From the NCBI GenBank assembly GCA_017849585.1, contig JAFIGT010000042.1:124001-188000 (forward strand): DNA of 64,000 nt, given 5' to 3'. The translations under genes and the position numbers were made by a program. Below are positions 8,664 through 19,186 of this stretch, piece by piece. Each line of letters begins with the position of its first letter. Within the stretch, counting starts at the first letter, position 1. The stretch comes from Verrucomicrobium sp. (GTDB lineage Bacteria > Verrucomicrobiota > Verrucomicrobiia > Methylacidiphilales > UBA1321). The notes under the pieces were generated by a model, which saw only the letters and a program-made list of their open reading frames with translations, made no database searches and was not told the DNA's origin.

Positions 8664-11600
8664 TTACCGATTCGTCTGGGTCAACGCAGATGGCGCCTCC
8701 GCATACGCTTGACCAAACATTTTTCCCGCCACTGGCGCCGCGTCTTCACCACCGTGCAAATCCTCCCCCCAATTTCCTTCCACCATCACGGCGAATGCGT
8801 ACTGCGGTGCATTCGCCGGAAGGAAACCTACCAGCCAAGCCACTTGCCGCGGACGATTCTTTGTACCGACCTGTGCTGTACCCGTTTTGGACGCAACACG
8901 AATTCCCGCCACACGGGCCGCCTGCGCGGTCCCCTCTTCAGTCGCCGCGACCAGCCCATTCGTCAAGATCCTGAGCTGTTCCGGATCAATCTCCATTTTA
9001 CGAATCACTTCCGGCGGAAAAAGTTTGATTGGTTTACCCGAACGATTCTCCACCTGCCGCACCAAATGCGGACGATAGAGAGTTCCTCCGTTGGCCACCG
9101 CGCCCATCAGCGACACCATTTGCAAGGGCGTCACCAGCACATCTCCCTGCCCGATGGATGCGTTTGTCACATCTCCCGGCCCCATGACCCGATGATGTAT
9201 TTTGCGCACGTAAGGATCATCCGGCATTACTCCGCTCAACTCACCCGGCAGTATGAAGCCCGTAGGCTGGCCAACGCCAAAATCCCGCGCGGTTTGCACC
9301 AAAGCCTCGCGTCCCGCCTTGAGGCCGAGTGTAAAAAAATAGGTATTAAATGACCGCGCGATCGCCGTGCGAAACGACACCGGAGAACTCACTTCCCGCG
9401 GAAGCTCATAACGCATCTCCCCAACGTCGAAGTAGCCCGGACATCGCACCGTTTGCGCCGGATCAAAGACGCCCGCCCGCATGGCCGCAAGAGTCGTGAC
9501 CACTTTGAAAATGGACCCCGGCGGATTGTGCTGCCGATAGACTCGATCCAACAAAGGCTTGCCAGGATCCTGATTCAGATCCTGCCATTTTTGACTCGTA
9601 AGCACTGGCAGAAATTCATTCGGATTAAAACTGGGGCGAGACGCCATTGCCAGGATGTCCCCGTTGCGCACGTCCGTGATCACGACCGCGCCGGATTTCA
9701 CCTCCTTCAAGGCATTTTCGGCGGCCGATTGGATCCGGGAATCAATGGTCAAGCGCAGCGTATGGCCCATCGACGCGGGCGCTACGACAATCGCTTTCCT
9801 AGTAAAACCCTCCCGGGTGGTTTCAATCGTCAACTCCCCCTCCTGCCCGCGCAATTCACCGTCAAAACAATCCTCCAATCCGGCCCCTCCGCGATAATCC
9901 GCGTAAATGACATCTCCCGCCATATAGGCTTTCGCATTGCGCGTCTGACTCCGCTGCAAGTACCCCACCGCATGCGCCAAAACGGTTCCCTCCGGATACA
10001 CCCGGCGCGGCACGCCCTGAAGCGAAAATCCGTTCTGCACCAGAATGCTTTTACGAAACTCGCTCACCTCCGCCGCTGTCAGATCGTTGGCCACAATCAC
10101 CGGATGGAATCGCTGGAAACGATAGAGAGAACGAAGCTCCTCCTCCGATAATTCCGTTTTTTTCTTCAGCCACTCCTCGGCCAATCCCAGTCGATGCCGC
10201 ATCCACCTGAGGGCCGCCTCTTCATCCTCCGCCACCTCAGGCGAGGGCCATGCCAGCACCAAATCCTGCGATTGCTTCGTAGTGGCCAATACTTTTCCAT
10301 CATCCGTCACAATGTCACCACGCAATGCCGGCAACCGGTACGTCACCAACGGAGGAATATCTGGAAGCACATCGGACCGCGGAGCAGGCATTGCTCCTGC
10401 CGGACTGGCCATCAGCGTACTCAACCACTGCGTCCAATCCGGTGCGCCTGCCTCTTTCCGGTCAGAGGCCCGCTTTTGCTCCAGAGTAATTTGCTCCGGT
10501 CGAAGATAAGCGAAAGTATGCCCCGGCCCCGGCGAGAGAAAGCCCTGACCTTGGATCTCTCCACTATTCCGGTCCACCTCCACTTTACTCAAACCTGCTG
10601 GCACAGGAAAACGGGCACGACCCGCAGCCTGATCTGAAATCTTGCCCATGAGATCGCCCCAGATTGACACGGCAGAACTCACCGCCGCCGCGCGCGGTTC
10701 GATGGGCAAAGACTTGTCGTAGCCGACCCAGACACCACAAACCACTGTGGGAGTAAACCCGATAAACCAGGCATCCCGATAACCGGACGAAAAACCGTTC
10801 ATGCCAGCAACTGGAGCAGCCACGCCGAACTCGCCACGCAACCGGGCTCCCACCCCTTCCTTCATCATCCCCTCGAGACTAAGCGTCATCTGATTCGCCG
10901 TCACCGGATCCAGCAAGGCCTGACCCGCACTTCGTTGCACTTGATAGAGCGTTTCTTCATTATGATTCAGGACGGTCTCAATGCAGTATGGCTGAATCCT
11001 CGAACCTCCATTACCCAGCATTTGATAAAGCGAAGTGAGATCATAAAGAGTCAGATCCGATGCCAGAGCCGGACTGTCCCGACTCGACCGGAAGATGCCC
11101 ACCCCTTCCAACCATTCGTCCACGATATCGATCCCCAACTCCGTCCTCACGCGAGCTGCCACGGAGGTATTACCCAACGCCATGGCATCCTGAATCATCA
11201 AAAATGGTTTGCCCAAATCCCGCCGCGGATCACCCAATCCCAACCTATCACCCCGTTTGACCGCGGTTTCATCCAGATATGAAGCGTTGATCCATGAGAT
11301 CGGCGATAACTGCAGACGTTCATAAGCGAGAGAATAAATCAACGGTTGAAGCACCGCTCCGTTTTCCCGCCGCGCCATGCGTGTCCGGTCAAAGGGACTT
11401 TTATCGAAATCGCGCCCCCCCACCAACACGCGAACGGCTCCACTCTGCATTTCGAGAGCAACCAAGGCCGCCTGCAATTCATCCACCATCGCACCCGCTG
11501 ATTGCCCCTCCGGATTTTTAAGAAGATTCAACTTGTCCAGTTGCTGGCGCGTCACCGCCTCCGCTGCACGCTGCATGCCGGCATCCAGGGTCGTCCGCAC

Positions 11601-12488
11601 AGTGAGTCCCTGAGGAATTGCCTCGTCTTCATCTAGGTCCAGTTGCTGGCGCAGCTCCTTGACCGCTAGCGCCATGAAATAACCCTGCCCTCGCACAGGC
11701 ACCTCTGGAATGATCCGGAGAGGCGCTGCCATGGCTTGTCCCGTGACTTCCGGCGGTAGCAGACCCTGCTCCACCATCAACATGAGTACATAGTCACGAC
11801 GCTTGATCGCCGCCGCCAGATTCCGACGCGGGGAATACGTATTGGGCGCCTTGATGATCGCCGCCAACGCCGCGCATTCGGAAAGAGTGAGATCACGCGC
11901 ATGCTTGCCGAAGTAACCCGTCGCCGCCGATTCCAAACCAAAATAACCTTTTCCGAAATAAATCCGATTCAGGTAAAGATCGAGAATCTCCTCCTTGCTG
12001 TAATGGCGCTCGATTCGCAACGCGAGAAAAGCCTCCACCAATTTACGGTCCAAGGTTCGCTCGAAACGACCGATGAGATGCTTTGCAATCTGCTGCGTAA
12101 TCGTGCTGCCCCCCTGCGCGCAACGCCAATTGCGGAGATTGTAATAAAAGGCCCGCGCCACGCCTTTCAGATCCACGCCCCAGTGGGAATAAAACCGCCG
12201 ATCCTCCATCGCTACGACGGCCTGCCGCATGGCCTCGGGAATTTCATCGTGTTTCAGCAAAACCCGGTCCTCGACAAACAGACGCCCGATCTCGGTTCCG
12301 TTTCGATCGTAAAAAAGGCTCGCAACATTATAATACCTCAGCTTCTCCAAATCATAGGATTGCGCCCGCTGGTAGTAAGGCTTCAGAATGAAATAGGCTG
12401 AAAAAACAATCACCAACAAGACCAGGGAGATTCCCCCCAGCCACATCCGCACCGCCCTCTGCGTAAAGAGGTGATCATGGATATTCAT
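8664..12488 (-). CDS. Three-module penicillin-binding protein: GT51 + dead transpeptidase + class B transpeptidase
   Basis: 1274 residues, far longer than a normal class A PBP. A membrane anchor (about 16-37) is followed by a GT51 glycosyltransferase (50-225; Glu95 in VVAMEDRRFYSHWGVD; the GGSTITQQIAKHL motif). A PBP1A-type transpeptidase domain (about 330-650) keeps the fold markers (YRDAWFIGFTP, GVWVGYD) but has lost all three catalytic motifs: SxxK is AVLQ (378-381), SxN is GNT (439-441) and KTG is MNG (563-565). Next comes a PBP2/FtsI-type dimerisation domain (RGDIVTDDGKVLA, about 722) and an intact transpeptidase with SIFK (Ser992, Lys995), SFN (1046-1048) and KTGTAQ (1201-1206). It should polymerise and cross-link peptidoglycan on the outer face of the inner membrane. 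It overlaps the upstream Lon-like gene by ATGA, so translation is probably coupled. Confidence 0.95.
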   Translation of the reverse strand: MNIHDHLFTQRAVRMWLGGISLVLLVIVFSAYFILKPYYQRAQSYDLEKLRYYNVASLFYDRNGTEIGRLFVEDRVLLKHDEIPEAMRQAVVAMEDRRFYSHWGVDLKGVARAFYYNLRNWRCAQGGSTITQQIAKHLIGRFERTLDRKLVEAFLALRIERHYSKEEILDLYLNRIYFGKGYFGLESAATGYFGKHARDLTLSECAALAAIIKAPNTYSPRRNLAAAIKRRDYVLMLMVEQGLLPPEVTGQAMAAPLRIIPEVPVRGQGYFMALAVKELRQQLDLDEDEAIPQGLTVRTTLDAGMQRAAEAVTRQQLDKLNLLKNPEGQSAGAMVDELQAALVALEMQSGAVRVLVGGRDFDKSPFDRTRMARRENGAVLQPLIYSLAYERLQLSPISWINASYLDETAVKRGDRLGLGDPRRDLGKPFLMIQDAMALGNTSVAARVRTELGIDIVDEWLEGVGIFRSSRDSPALASDLTLYDLTSLYQMLGNGGSRIQPYCIETVLNHNEETLYQVQRSAGQALLDPVTANQMTLSLEGMMKEGVGARLRGEFGVAAPVAGMNGFSSGYRDAWFIGFTPTVVCGVWVGYDKSLPIEPRAAAVSSAVSIWGDLMGKISDQAAGRARFPVPAGLSKVEVDRNSGEIQGQGFLSPGPGHTFAYLRPEQITLEQKRASDRKEAGAPDWTQWLSTLMASPAGAMPAPRSDVLPDIPPLVTYRLPALRGDIVTDDGKVLATTKQSQDLVLAWPSPEVAEDEEAALRWMRHRLGLAEEWLKKKTELSEEELRSLYRFQRFHPVIVANDLTAAEVSEFRKSILVQNGFSLQGVPRRVYPEGTVLAHAVGYLQRSQTRNAKAYMAGDVIYADYRGGAGLEDCFDGELRGQEGELTIETTREGFTRKAIVVAPASMGHTLRLTIDSRIQSAAENALKEVKSGAVVITDVRNGDILAMASRPSFNPNEFLPVLTSQKWQDLNQDPGKPLLDRVYRQHNPPGSIFKVVTTLAAMRAGVFDPAQTVRCPGYFDVGEMRYELPREVSSPVSFRTAIARSFNTYFFTLGLKAGREALVQTARDFGVGQPTGFILPGELSGVMPDDPYVRKIHHRVMGPGDVTNASIGQGDVLVTPLQMVSLMGAVANGGTLYRPHLVRQVENRSGKPIKLFPPEVIRKMEIDPEQLRILTNGLVAATEEGTAQAARVAGIRVASKTGTAQVGTKNRPRQVAWLVGFLPANAPQYAFAVMVEGNWGEDLHGGEDAAPVAGKMFGQAYAEAPSALTQTNR

Positions 12489-14614
12489 TGATGCGCGACC
12501 GGCGCCAGCCGCGACACCGGTGGATAAGGTGCATTAGCCGTAACCGCCGTGGGACCTAGATGAACCGGCTCGGGCGTCGGCCATAAACGCATCGGACCCG
12601 GAACATGCCCCACCTCATTCAGGGGCTCCCCCATCGCGCGGGGAAGCGCTCCAAGCTGCCAACTCAAATTCCCTAACAAGGCACAACGCCAATACTGGCG
12701 CACCCCTTCCAACAGCATGCTGCTTTCTTCCGCTGTTCGCAGTGTGGAAGCCGATTCATAAATGAGCGCCAGAATTGTCGTATCCATCCCGATGCTGCGC
12801 GCCTGCGCGATTCCACGCCGGGCATTCAGTTCGGCCACCTGCAGGAGATTCTGCAATGCCGCGCGATCCTCAATCCTCCACTTCATCGAATTCGACTCAT
12901 ACGACGCGCCCAAACGCCGGTATTTTTCATCCAGAATGGCGAGCTCGATATAATCATTCACCCACACCAGACTCTGCGCTGTCTCACTAAGTTGTCGCAT
13001 GGGAACAACCGGAGAAGGCGCTTTCGGAGGGCTGTACCCGTCCCCGGGATAAAAACCAATCTCGGCCGGCTTGATTTCCCGCGCTTTTTCTTGAGCCTCG
13101 ATTTCCTGCCGCTCCATTTCCCACGCCGCGCGATATCCCTGCAGGACGCTTTCAAAATTGCCGAGCCGCACATCAAATAAAAGTTTGTCGCCGAACTCAG
13201 GAGAACGAGATTGCAACCCCGAAATAAAATACTCCGCCGCCCCCAATTGCCCCATCCGCAAGTGCGGCAGCCAGAGACCGGCCCGGCCATAGGCCGAAAC
13301 GCCCTCCTTCGGCATCAGCAACGACGCACTCTCGACGAGAAAATCAGCCTCCTTCATTTGCTGCTCGGCGCTGGCCACGCTGCTCACCAAGAGTACTTGC
13401 GCCAGCCATTTTTGCTCCGCTGTCGATTCCGAACGCGGCGCGAATGCCTGTCGCGCCATGATCTGGGCGCCAATCACCGAAGCCGTCTGCCCATAGAGCC
13501 AATCGCCCTCCTCGGCCAACAGCAGAGAGCTCTGCAGTTCATTCGCGTCGAGGGCCGGCTTGACCAACCGGGCCGCCATCTTCTGGCGCACCACCCGACC
13601 GCGATCATCAAAAGCCCTGAAATCGAATTTGCTTCCGACCGCCTTAACTTCCGCCAGCCCCGCCACATTTCCCTGCGTCTGCCGCAACAACCGGTACGCC
13701 GCATACAATCGCCCCCCCCGATAAGCCTCCATTCCCAAGTCATAAAGCGTGTAGACATTCTTCCAGAGATGTCTCTCGGGAACCGACAACGCATTCCAGT
13801 GGCTTTCGGTTCTCGGCCACGATTTGCTCCCTTCGGCTAAAAGTGTCAATAGGCCCCGGCATTTCCCATCCAGCGTCGTCGAAATTTCCAGCGAATATCT
13901 CGGCATCGATTCACCCGTGGGAGTCGCCGGCAATTTACGCTGCAGAGCCAGTTCCGTTGCCTCCGCCAGATCCACCGCAGACACACACTCCAACCCCAGA
14001 TTCCTGGCCAGCACATCCACATCGCGACGCCCTTTTTGCCCCGTGCTATCGAACCGCTGTAAATGCGGGATGATCACCCGCTTGAACCCCGACGCGGCGA
14101 TCGCTTGCAACCGCTCGGGCAACCGATCCACCGCGCCGAGCGAGCCATCTGGAAGCAGCCGCCCGAGAATCACGGTGTCCGCTGGATAATTCACGCCGGC
14201 CGCCGTGGCGATAAGCCCCACACCCAACGCTACCCCATTGGAAGAAGCATCATTTCCCTCCGGTAAAGAATCGACAGTCCATTTGACCCCCAACCACGGT
14301 TGCTGCCAGGCGCTGCCGCTGATAATGGCGGAGATCCACAATTGCGAGAGGAACAAATCGGCCGTCGCCTCGCTCGATGTACTCTCAATCGCAAAAGGAG
14401 TTCCTGACTCCGCATCCGTTGGACTCTCGCACGTGAGCTTGATCCAGCTCGAAAGCATTTTGCCTGTACTCGACTGATAGGTAATCAGCGGAATCGCTTG
14501 GGCCGAGGGTTGAAGTGATCGCGTTAGAGCTGTCGCCTCCTCTTCCGCCCGGAGTGGAAGCCCCCCGGCGAAAAGGCATAGTACGAGCGCAGCCCAGAGT
14601 CGATACACGTCCAT
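12485..14614 (-). CDS. Secreted Lon-protease-like (S16) domain protein with TPR-type C-terminus
   Basis: A signal peptide (VLCLFAGGLPLRA) begins this 709-aa protein. Residues about 85-185 look like the Lon S16 proteolytic domain: EGNDASSNGVALGVGLIATA matches the DGPSAG serine region with Ser125 in place, followed by LLPDGSLGAVDRLPERLQAI. The position of Lon's catalytic Lys (EKLLAA) appears to be Arg168 (ERLQA), so peptidase activity is doubtful. The rest is alpha-helical and TPR-like, with many paired Ala/Gly helices and a Pro-rich C-terminus. It is encoded directly upstream of the PBP fusion with a 4-bp overlap, which suggests a periplasmic scaffold or regulator of that PBP. That role is inferred. 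Confidence 0.75.
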   Translation of the reverse strand: MDVYRLWAALVLCLFAGGLPLRAEEEATALTRSLQPSAQAIPLITYQSSTGKMLSSWIKLTCESPTDAESGTPFAIESTSSEATADLFLSQLWISAIISGSAWQQPWLGVKWTVDSLPEGNDASSNGVALGVGLIATAAGVNYPADTVILGRLLPDGSLGAVDRLPERLQAIAASGFKRVIIPHLQRFDSTGQKGRRDVDVLARNLGLECVSAVDLAEATELALQRKLPATPTGESMPRYSLEISTTLDGKCRGLLTLLAEGSKSWPRTESHWNALSVPERHLWKNVYTLYDLGMEAYRGGRLYAAYRLLRQTQGNVAGLAEVKAVGSKFDFRAFDDRGRVVRQKMAARLVKPALDANELQSSLLLAEEGDWLYGQTASVIGAQIMARQAFAPRSESTAEQKWLAQVLLVSSVASAEQQMKEADFLVESASLLMPKEGVSAYGRAGLWLPHLRMGQLGAAEYFISGLQSRSPEFGDKLLFDVRLGNFESVLQGYRAAWEMERQEIEAQEKAREIKPAEIGFYPGDGYSPPKAPSPVVPMRQLSETAQSLVWVNDYIELAILDEKYRRLGASYESNSMKWRIEDRAALQNLLQVAELNARRGIAQARSIGMDTTILALIYESASTLRTAEESSMLLEGVRQYWRCALLGNLSWQLGALPRAMGEPLNEVGHVPGPMRLWPTPEPVHLGPTAVTANAPYPPVSRLAPVAHQ

Positions 14615-14737
14615 TCAACAATATACAGCATGGGCCATACCTTCGACGTAACTACCTCTGATTGTGCGCACTCCCCTACCCGTAGCACGCAAAATGCATC
14701 CCATTCGCGCCACAACTGTGCAAGACGCAAGGCTCGA

Positions 14738-17020
14738 TTAGGAATCGAGCCACGCGAAGAACTTGCGGATCTGCTCGGCCGTTCCCAGAACAAGCAAGCT
14801 ATCGCTGCCCTGAATGACCTCGCCTCCACCGGGATTCAATGTCACCGAACCGCCGCGATCAATGGCGAGAATCTGCACGCCTGCATTGCGGAAGACATCC
14901 AGCTGCGCCAGCGTCTGCCCCACCTTGGAACTTCCATCCGGCACCAACACCGTGCCGAGTTCGCTTTCGTCAAACGTCGAGAACTCGCCATTGGACCCGC
15001 GCACCTGATGGAGGAACCGCTGCGCCGAGGCGACCTGCGCGGGAGAACCGAACAGCAATAATTTGTCTCCCGGAAAGAGTGACAACTCCGGCGTCGGATT
15101 TTGCACCAGCACGCCCTGCCGCTCCAACTGCACAATCGAGCACCCAAAACGCGAGCGCAACGCCAGCTCGATGATACGCTGACCACTGCACTGCGCATCA
15201 TCCGGCAACGTGCACTCCAGCAACTCCGTATTCCAGTTATCGCGGTACCGAAACACCGATTTAAAGCGGGCCGTCGGCGCATCCCCACCGCTTAACGCTT
15301 TTTCCATCTTGCCCAATACCAACCGGTGCCACTGCCCAAGTTGCTTCCACAGCAGCGCCGCGAGCAACACGCAAATGGTGGCCGTCGCCGCCATTTCCCA
15401 TGGACGCGCTATTCCAATCGGCACCAGCGGCAGCAGCAATCCCAACAGTAAAAGAACAATCAAGACACGCAACCCCCGCTCCACCAGCATCCGCAATCGA
15501 TCCTCCTGGATCGACCCACGCGTCGTCACATCCGCTAGCAACATCGCCAGAACATCCAGACTCTTCCACATCCCACCGAGAGGAAACACCACGAGAATCG
15601 TCAACACCACCCAGTACGCCACCTGCCAGCCGGGCAACACCAGATGTCCCAACTCGATCTTGCTCCCCAGCCAGTTGTAAAGCGGCAGGGAAAATCCCAC
15701 CAATCCTCCCACGATCAGCAACTCCGCCAAAGCGAAAGCAAGCCGCCGCTTGCTATGCTGCCAGATGATGTTCTGCCGCTGCTTATGGCTGACCTCCTCC
15801 AGCCAGACATGGTAGCGCTCAAAGAGGCGGCGCAGAAAAGCCGGTTGATGCGCGTCCACCCACCCAGCCAGAACCCCCGACTGCCGCACGGTCAAGGGCA
15901 CCGCCACGGCCGTCAACAACGACACCCCCACCGCCAGCGAATACGAAGTGTCGGGCAACACCTTCGCATCCACGCCCAACTGCGCAATGATGTAGGAAAA
16001 TTCCCCGATCGGAATCACCGTCAACCCGGATTTCAACGCATCCTTCAATGGAGCCCCCGTCACCGACAATCCCACAGTCGATGCCAGCAGGCGCAGGACA
16101 ATCACGAATACCGAGAAGAAAAGAATCCAGCCCGACATGTTCCACAAAGAGATTGGCTCGATGAGCATCCCGATCGAGACAAAGAACACCGCGCTGAACA
16201 TCTCCCGCGCCCCGCTGAAGGAACGCTCCACCGTTTCACGCGAGGCCGTCTCCGCAACCACCGTACCAAAGAGAAACGCCCCGAGCGCCAACGAATAACC
16301 CGCCAGATCGGCCAGCATCGCCGCGCCAAAAAGAATCCCCGCCACAAACAGAATCACCAAATCCGGAGCCCCTTGACGATTGAAGACACGGAACAGACGC
16401 GGCAACACCAATAACCCCACCACCATCGACAACACCACGAACCCCAACATCAGCCACAAGGTCTGGCCCAAGGCCCCCGTTGCCTGTCCATTCATGGCCG
16501 CCACGCGCGACGTCAGCAACGTCATCATAAACACCGCCACGATATCCTCCAACACCGTGATGCCCAGGGCGCGCTGCCCGTATTTCTCGTGGCTTTCCCC
16601 CGTTTCAGAAAGCACCTTGCTGATGATCGCCGAACTGGAAACCATGAACATCGCCGCAAAAAACATCCCCCGCAATTCACTCCACCCCATCGCCATCGCC
16701 AGGAAACGCGTGCCGTTAAAAACCAGAAGAGCCGTAATCGCCGTCGCCAAAATCAGTGACAAGCCGAGCCGCTTGAGACGCTGCAAACTCAATCCCATGC
16801 CGACCGAAAACATGAGAAACACCACACCCACTTCCGAAAGGGTATGAATGCGCTCCTGATCATCCACAAAGGAAAACGGAGGCGTATGCGGCCCGATCAA
16901 CAACCCCGCCAACAAATAACCCACCACGGATGACAGCCCCAAACGACGGGCAATCCAGCCGGCAATTCCGGCCACAAGCAACACAACCGCCAAATCCTGA
17001 ATCAAGGTAATGCCAGACAT
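14738..17020 (-). CDS. CPA2-type monovalent cation:proton antiporter with two TrkA-C domains
   Basis: 760 residues. The N-terminal half has 11-13 hydrophobic segments with CPA2/Kef signatures (GYLLAGLLIGPHTPP, FMVSSSAIISKVL, VLEDIVAVFMM). A second hydrophobic block follows at about 430-550. The C-terminus carries two RCK_C/TrkA-C-like domains (LFPGDKLLLFGSPAQV and VIQGSDSLLVLGTAEQI). No TrkA-N NAD-binding domain is visible between them, unlike KefB/KefC. It probably exchanges K+ or Na+ for H+ at the inner membrane, gated by a small ligand on TrkA-C. It is followed after 123 bp by the Lon-like gene on the same strand. Confidence 0.9.
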   Translation of the reverse strand: MSGITLIQDLAVVLLVAGIAGWIARRLGLSSVVGYLLAGLLIGPHTPPFSFVDDQERIHTLSEVGVVFLMFSVGMGLSLQRLKRLGLSLILATAITALLVFNGTRFLAMAMGWSELRGMFFAAMFMVSSSAIISKVLSETGESHEKYGQRALGITVLEDIVAVFMMTLLTSRVAAMNGQATGALGQTLWLMLGFVVLSMVVGLLVLPRLFRVFNRQGAPDLVILFVAGILFGAAMLADLAGYSLALGAFLFGTVVAETASRETVERSFSGAREMFSAVFFVSIGMLIEPISLWNMSGWILFFSVFVIVLRLLASTVGLSVTGAPLKDALKSGLTVIPIGEFSYIIAQLGVDAKVLPDTSYSLAVGVSLLTAVAVPLTVRQSGVLAGWVDAHQPAFLRRLFERYHVWLEEVSHKQRQNIIWQHSKRRLAFALAELLIVGGLVGFSLPLYNWLGSKIELGHLVLPGWQVAYWVVLTILVVFPLGGMWKSLDVLAMLLADVTTRGSIQEDRLRMLVERGLRVLIVLLLLGLLLPLVPIGIARPWEMAATATICVLLAALLWKQLGQWHRLVLGKMEKALSGGDAPTARFKSVFRYRDNWNTELLECTLPDDAQCSGQRIIELALRSRFGCSIVQLERQGVLVQNPTPELSLFPGDKLLLFGSPAQVASAQRFLHQVRGSNGEFSTFDESELGTVLVPDGSSKVGQTLAQLDVFRNAGVQILAIDRGGSVTLNPGGGEVIQGSDSLLVLGTAEQIRKFFAWLDS

Positions 17021-17248
17021 ATTGTAAAAAAACGATTATAAAGCTGCGTGCTCTTTCTTTAGTGGTCAAGAGATGTAGTCGGTTATTTTATCTAGTACGT
17101 AGCCCCGTACCTGATTTCACATTAGCCATCCCTCTCCATCTTGCTCTTCACTAATACATTAACCCGCCATTAACTATACAGTGGCAAAAATACAACGAGT
17201 ATTCTATTTCCATAGGAGTGTCACATTGAGCCCCAGCTTTTCGCAATT

Positions 17249-18013
17249 ATGAATTCCCAGTATTTCTCCTATGCAACTCTCACACTCACCATACTGTGGC
17301 TTCTGCTGCCTTCGCATCAGGCCTTCGGTGTTACCGAGAGTTTTGATAGTGGCATACTCCAACCGAACTGGCAATCAGCCTACCAGACTGGCACCAGCAA
17401 TCTTACTCCTACAAATCAACGGCTCGAATTCACCAATACCAGTCCCAGCCTGAGTGCTACCTATCTCAACTGGGGCTCGCCCTTAGCCTCAACTCTAAAT
17501 TGGAGCATTACTGTGGATATTTTCTTAAACTCTACATGCCCAAGCACAACACACCTCGATCTGCTAGTCGGCAAAAACGACTTCAACCTCATTAATAGCC
17601 AAGCATATGCTTCCACTTACTTTAAAGTAAATTCCTCGCGATATTATTTTGATTATGTCTCCGTAACGCCTGATGGCCCTACCATGGCCATGCACACAGC
17701 ATCCGGCACATCTGTAACATTTCGCATGCAATACTCCAGTTCGACCGGCATCTTATCCATGGATTATCGCCCCGAAGGGGGAAGCTGGAATACACTATCC
17801 AGTCAAAGCATCTCCCTCTGGAACATGACCGAATCTGACAACTTCCAAATCAGCATTGGCGGCGAATCAAACGCGGTTGTTGCCAGCGGAGAAGCCTATT
17901 TTGATAATTTTACCGTCACCACTCAAAGCACGCCAGAGCCGTCCTCTTGGGCATTATTAATACTTAGTTTAGGCGCTTTCTCTCTTATTCATTACTCTCG
18001 AGTGAGAGACTAA
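17249..18013 (+). CDS. PEP-CTERM sorted secreted protein
   Basis: 254 residues with a Sec signal (LTLTILWLLLPSHQAFG) and a beta-rich, Ser/Thr/Asn-rich body that resembles a concanavalin-like jelly roll (ESFDSGILQPNW near the start, AYFDNFTVTT near the end). It ends in a textbook PEP-CTERM signal: TPEPSSWALLILSLGAFSLI then the basic tail HYSRVRD. PEP-CTERM proteins are processed by an exosortase and are linked to exopolysaccharide production. No exosortase gene is in this window. The substrate or ligand is unknown. It stands alone, between the antiporter (divergent) and the aldo-keto reductase. Confidence 0.85.
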   Translation: MNSQYFSYATLTLTILWLLLPSHQAFGVTESFDSGILQPNWQSAYQTGTSNLTPTNQRLEFTNTSPSLSATYLNWGSPLASTLNWSITVDIFLNSTCPSTTHLDLLVGKNDFNLINSQAYASTYFKVNSSRYYFDYVSVTPDGPTMAMHTASGTSVTFRMQYSSSTGILSMDYRPEGGSWNTLSSQSISLWNMTESDNFQISIGGESNAVVASGEAYFDNFTVTTQSTPEPSSWALLILSLGAFSLIHYSRVRD

Positions 18014-18154
18014 AATCAAACTTCCTGAACTGTCAGACAAGTTCAAAAAAATGCTAATAGTGATCGAGCCTGATCATTAGCTCTGATTTTATTTGCCTGA
18101 TTAGCTCCGTTGGCATTTGAGCTTTGCCGTGCGCCCGGTAAAATAGTGGAACCT

Positions 18155-19186
18155 ATGAAGTTCCGTACTCTCCCCGGCACAGATATTCGCGTCTCCGAAG
18201 TTGGCTTTGGTCTCTGGACAGTTTCCACCGGTTGGTGGGGCCAGTTCACCGAAGATCAGGCCGTCGCCCTGATGCGCAAGGCGCTTGATCTCGGCATCAC
18301 CTTCTATGACGCCGCCGACACTTACGGCAATGGTTTAAGCGAGGAACTCCTCGCCAAGGCGTTCTCGGATAAACGCGACCAGATCGTCATCGCCACGAAG
18401 GTCGGCTACAATTTTTATGATCACGGTAATGAACGCCGTGGTCAGCGCGAAATCCCGCACGATTTCTCCGTGGACTTCATTCGTCGCGCCGTCGATCTCG
18501 CATTGCAACGCTTGAAGACCGACCGCATCGACGTGCTCCAGCTTCACAACATCCGCATGGAACAGGTCGATGACGACGCCCTCTGGCAACTGCTGGAAGA
18601 TCTCAAAACCGAAGGCAAGATTCTCTCCTACGGTGCCGCGCTCGGACCGGCCATCGGCTGGCTCTACGAAGGCATCGACTGCGTGACGCGCCGCAAGCCG
18701 CACATCATGCAGCATATTTACAACATGCTCGAGCAACACCCCGGCCAGCAGCTCATGGACGAAGGCAATGCCGAGAGCAAAAATACGCGCTACTTGATTC
18801 GCGTGACGCATTCCAGCGGCATGCTCGAGGGCAAGTACACCGCCGACACCGTCTTCCCGCCCAACGACCACCGCAATCATCGCCCGCGCGCGTGGCTGCT
18901 CAACGGCATCCAGAAAGTCGAGACGCTCCGCTTCCTCGAAAATCCCCAGCGCACGCTCGGCCAGGCCGCCTTGCAATGGCTGCTGGCCGATCCCCGCATC
19001 GCGAGCTGCCTGCCGAATATTTACAACGAAGAGCAACTTGTCGAATTTGCCGCCGCGCCCGACACGGCTCGCCTGACCCAAGCCGAACTTGATCGCGTCC
19101 GCGAACTCGCTGCCACGAATTTTGGCGTGACCGAAGAGCCCGGCAAATACAAAGGCACGATGCAACGCGATGCAGCCCCGGCGTAA
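18155..19186 (+). CDS. Aldo/keto reductase family oxidoreductase
   Basis: The 343-aa product from the ATG at 18155 ([20 protein letters not shown]) is a TIM-barrel NAD(P)H-dependent reductase. The AKR tetrad is visible: Asp in FYDAADTYG, Tyr four residues on, Lys in IATKVGY and His in VLQLHNI. The frame opens 15 codons earlier at 18110, but the typical AKR N-terminus and a GTGGA ribosome site support the later start. The substrate cannot be told from sequence; relatives act on sugars, aldehydes or ketones. It stands alone, with 165 bp to the redoxin gene. Confidence 0.9.
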   Translation: MKFRTLPGTDIRVSEVGFGLWTVSTGWWGQFTEDQAVALMRKALDLGITFYDAADTYGNGLSEELLAKAFSDKRDQIVIATKVGYNFYDHGNERRGQREIPHDFSVDFIRRAVDLALQRLKTDRIDVLQLHNIRMEQVDDDALWQLLEDLKTEGKILSYGAALGPAIGWLYEGIDCVTRRKPHIMQHIYNMLEQHPGQQLMDEGNAESKNTRYLIRVTHSSGMLEGKYTADTVFPPNDHRNHRPRAWLLNGIQKVETLRFLENPQRTLGQAALQWLLADPRIASCLPNIYNEEQLVEFAAAPDTARLTQAELDRVRELAATNFGVTEEPGKYKGTMQRDAAPA

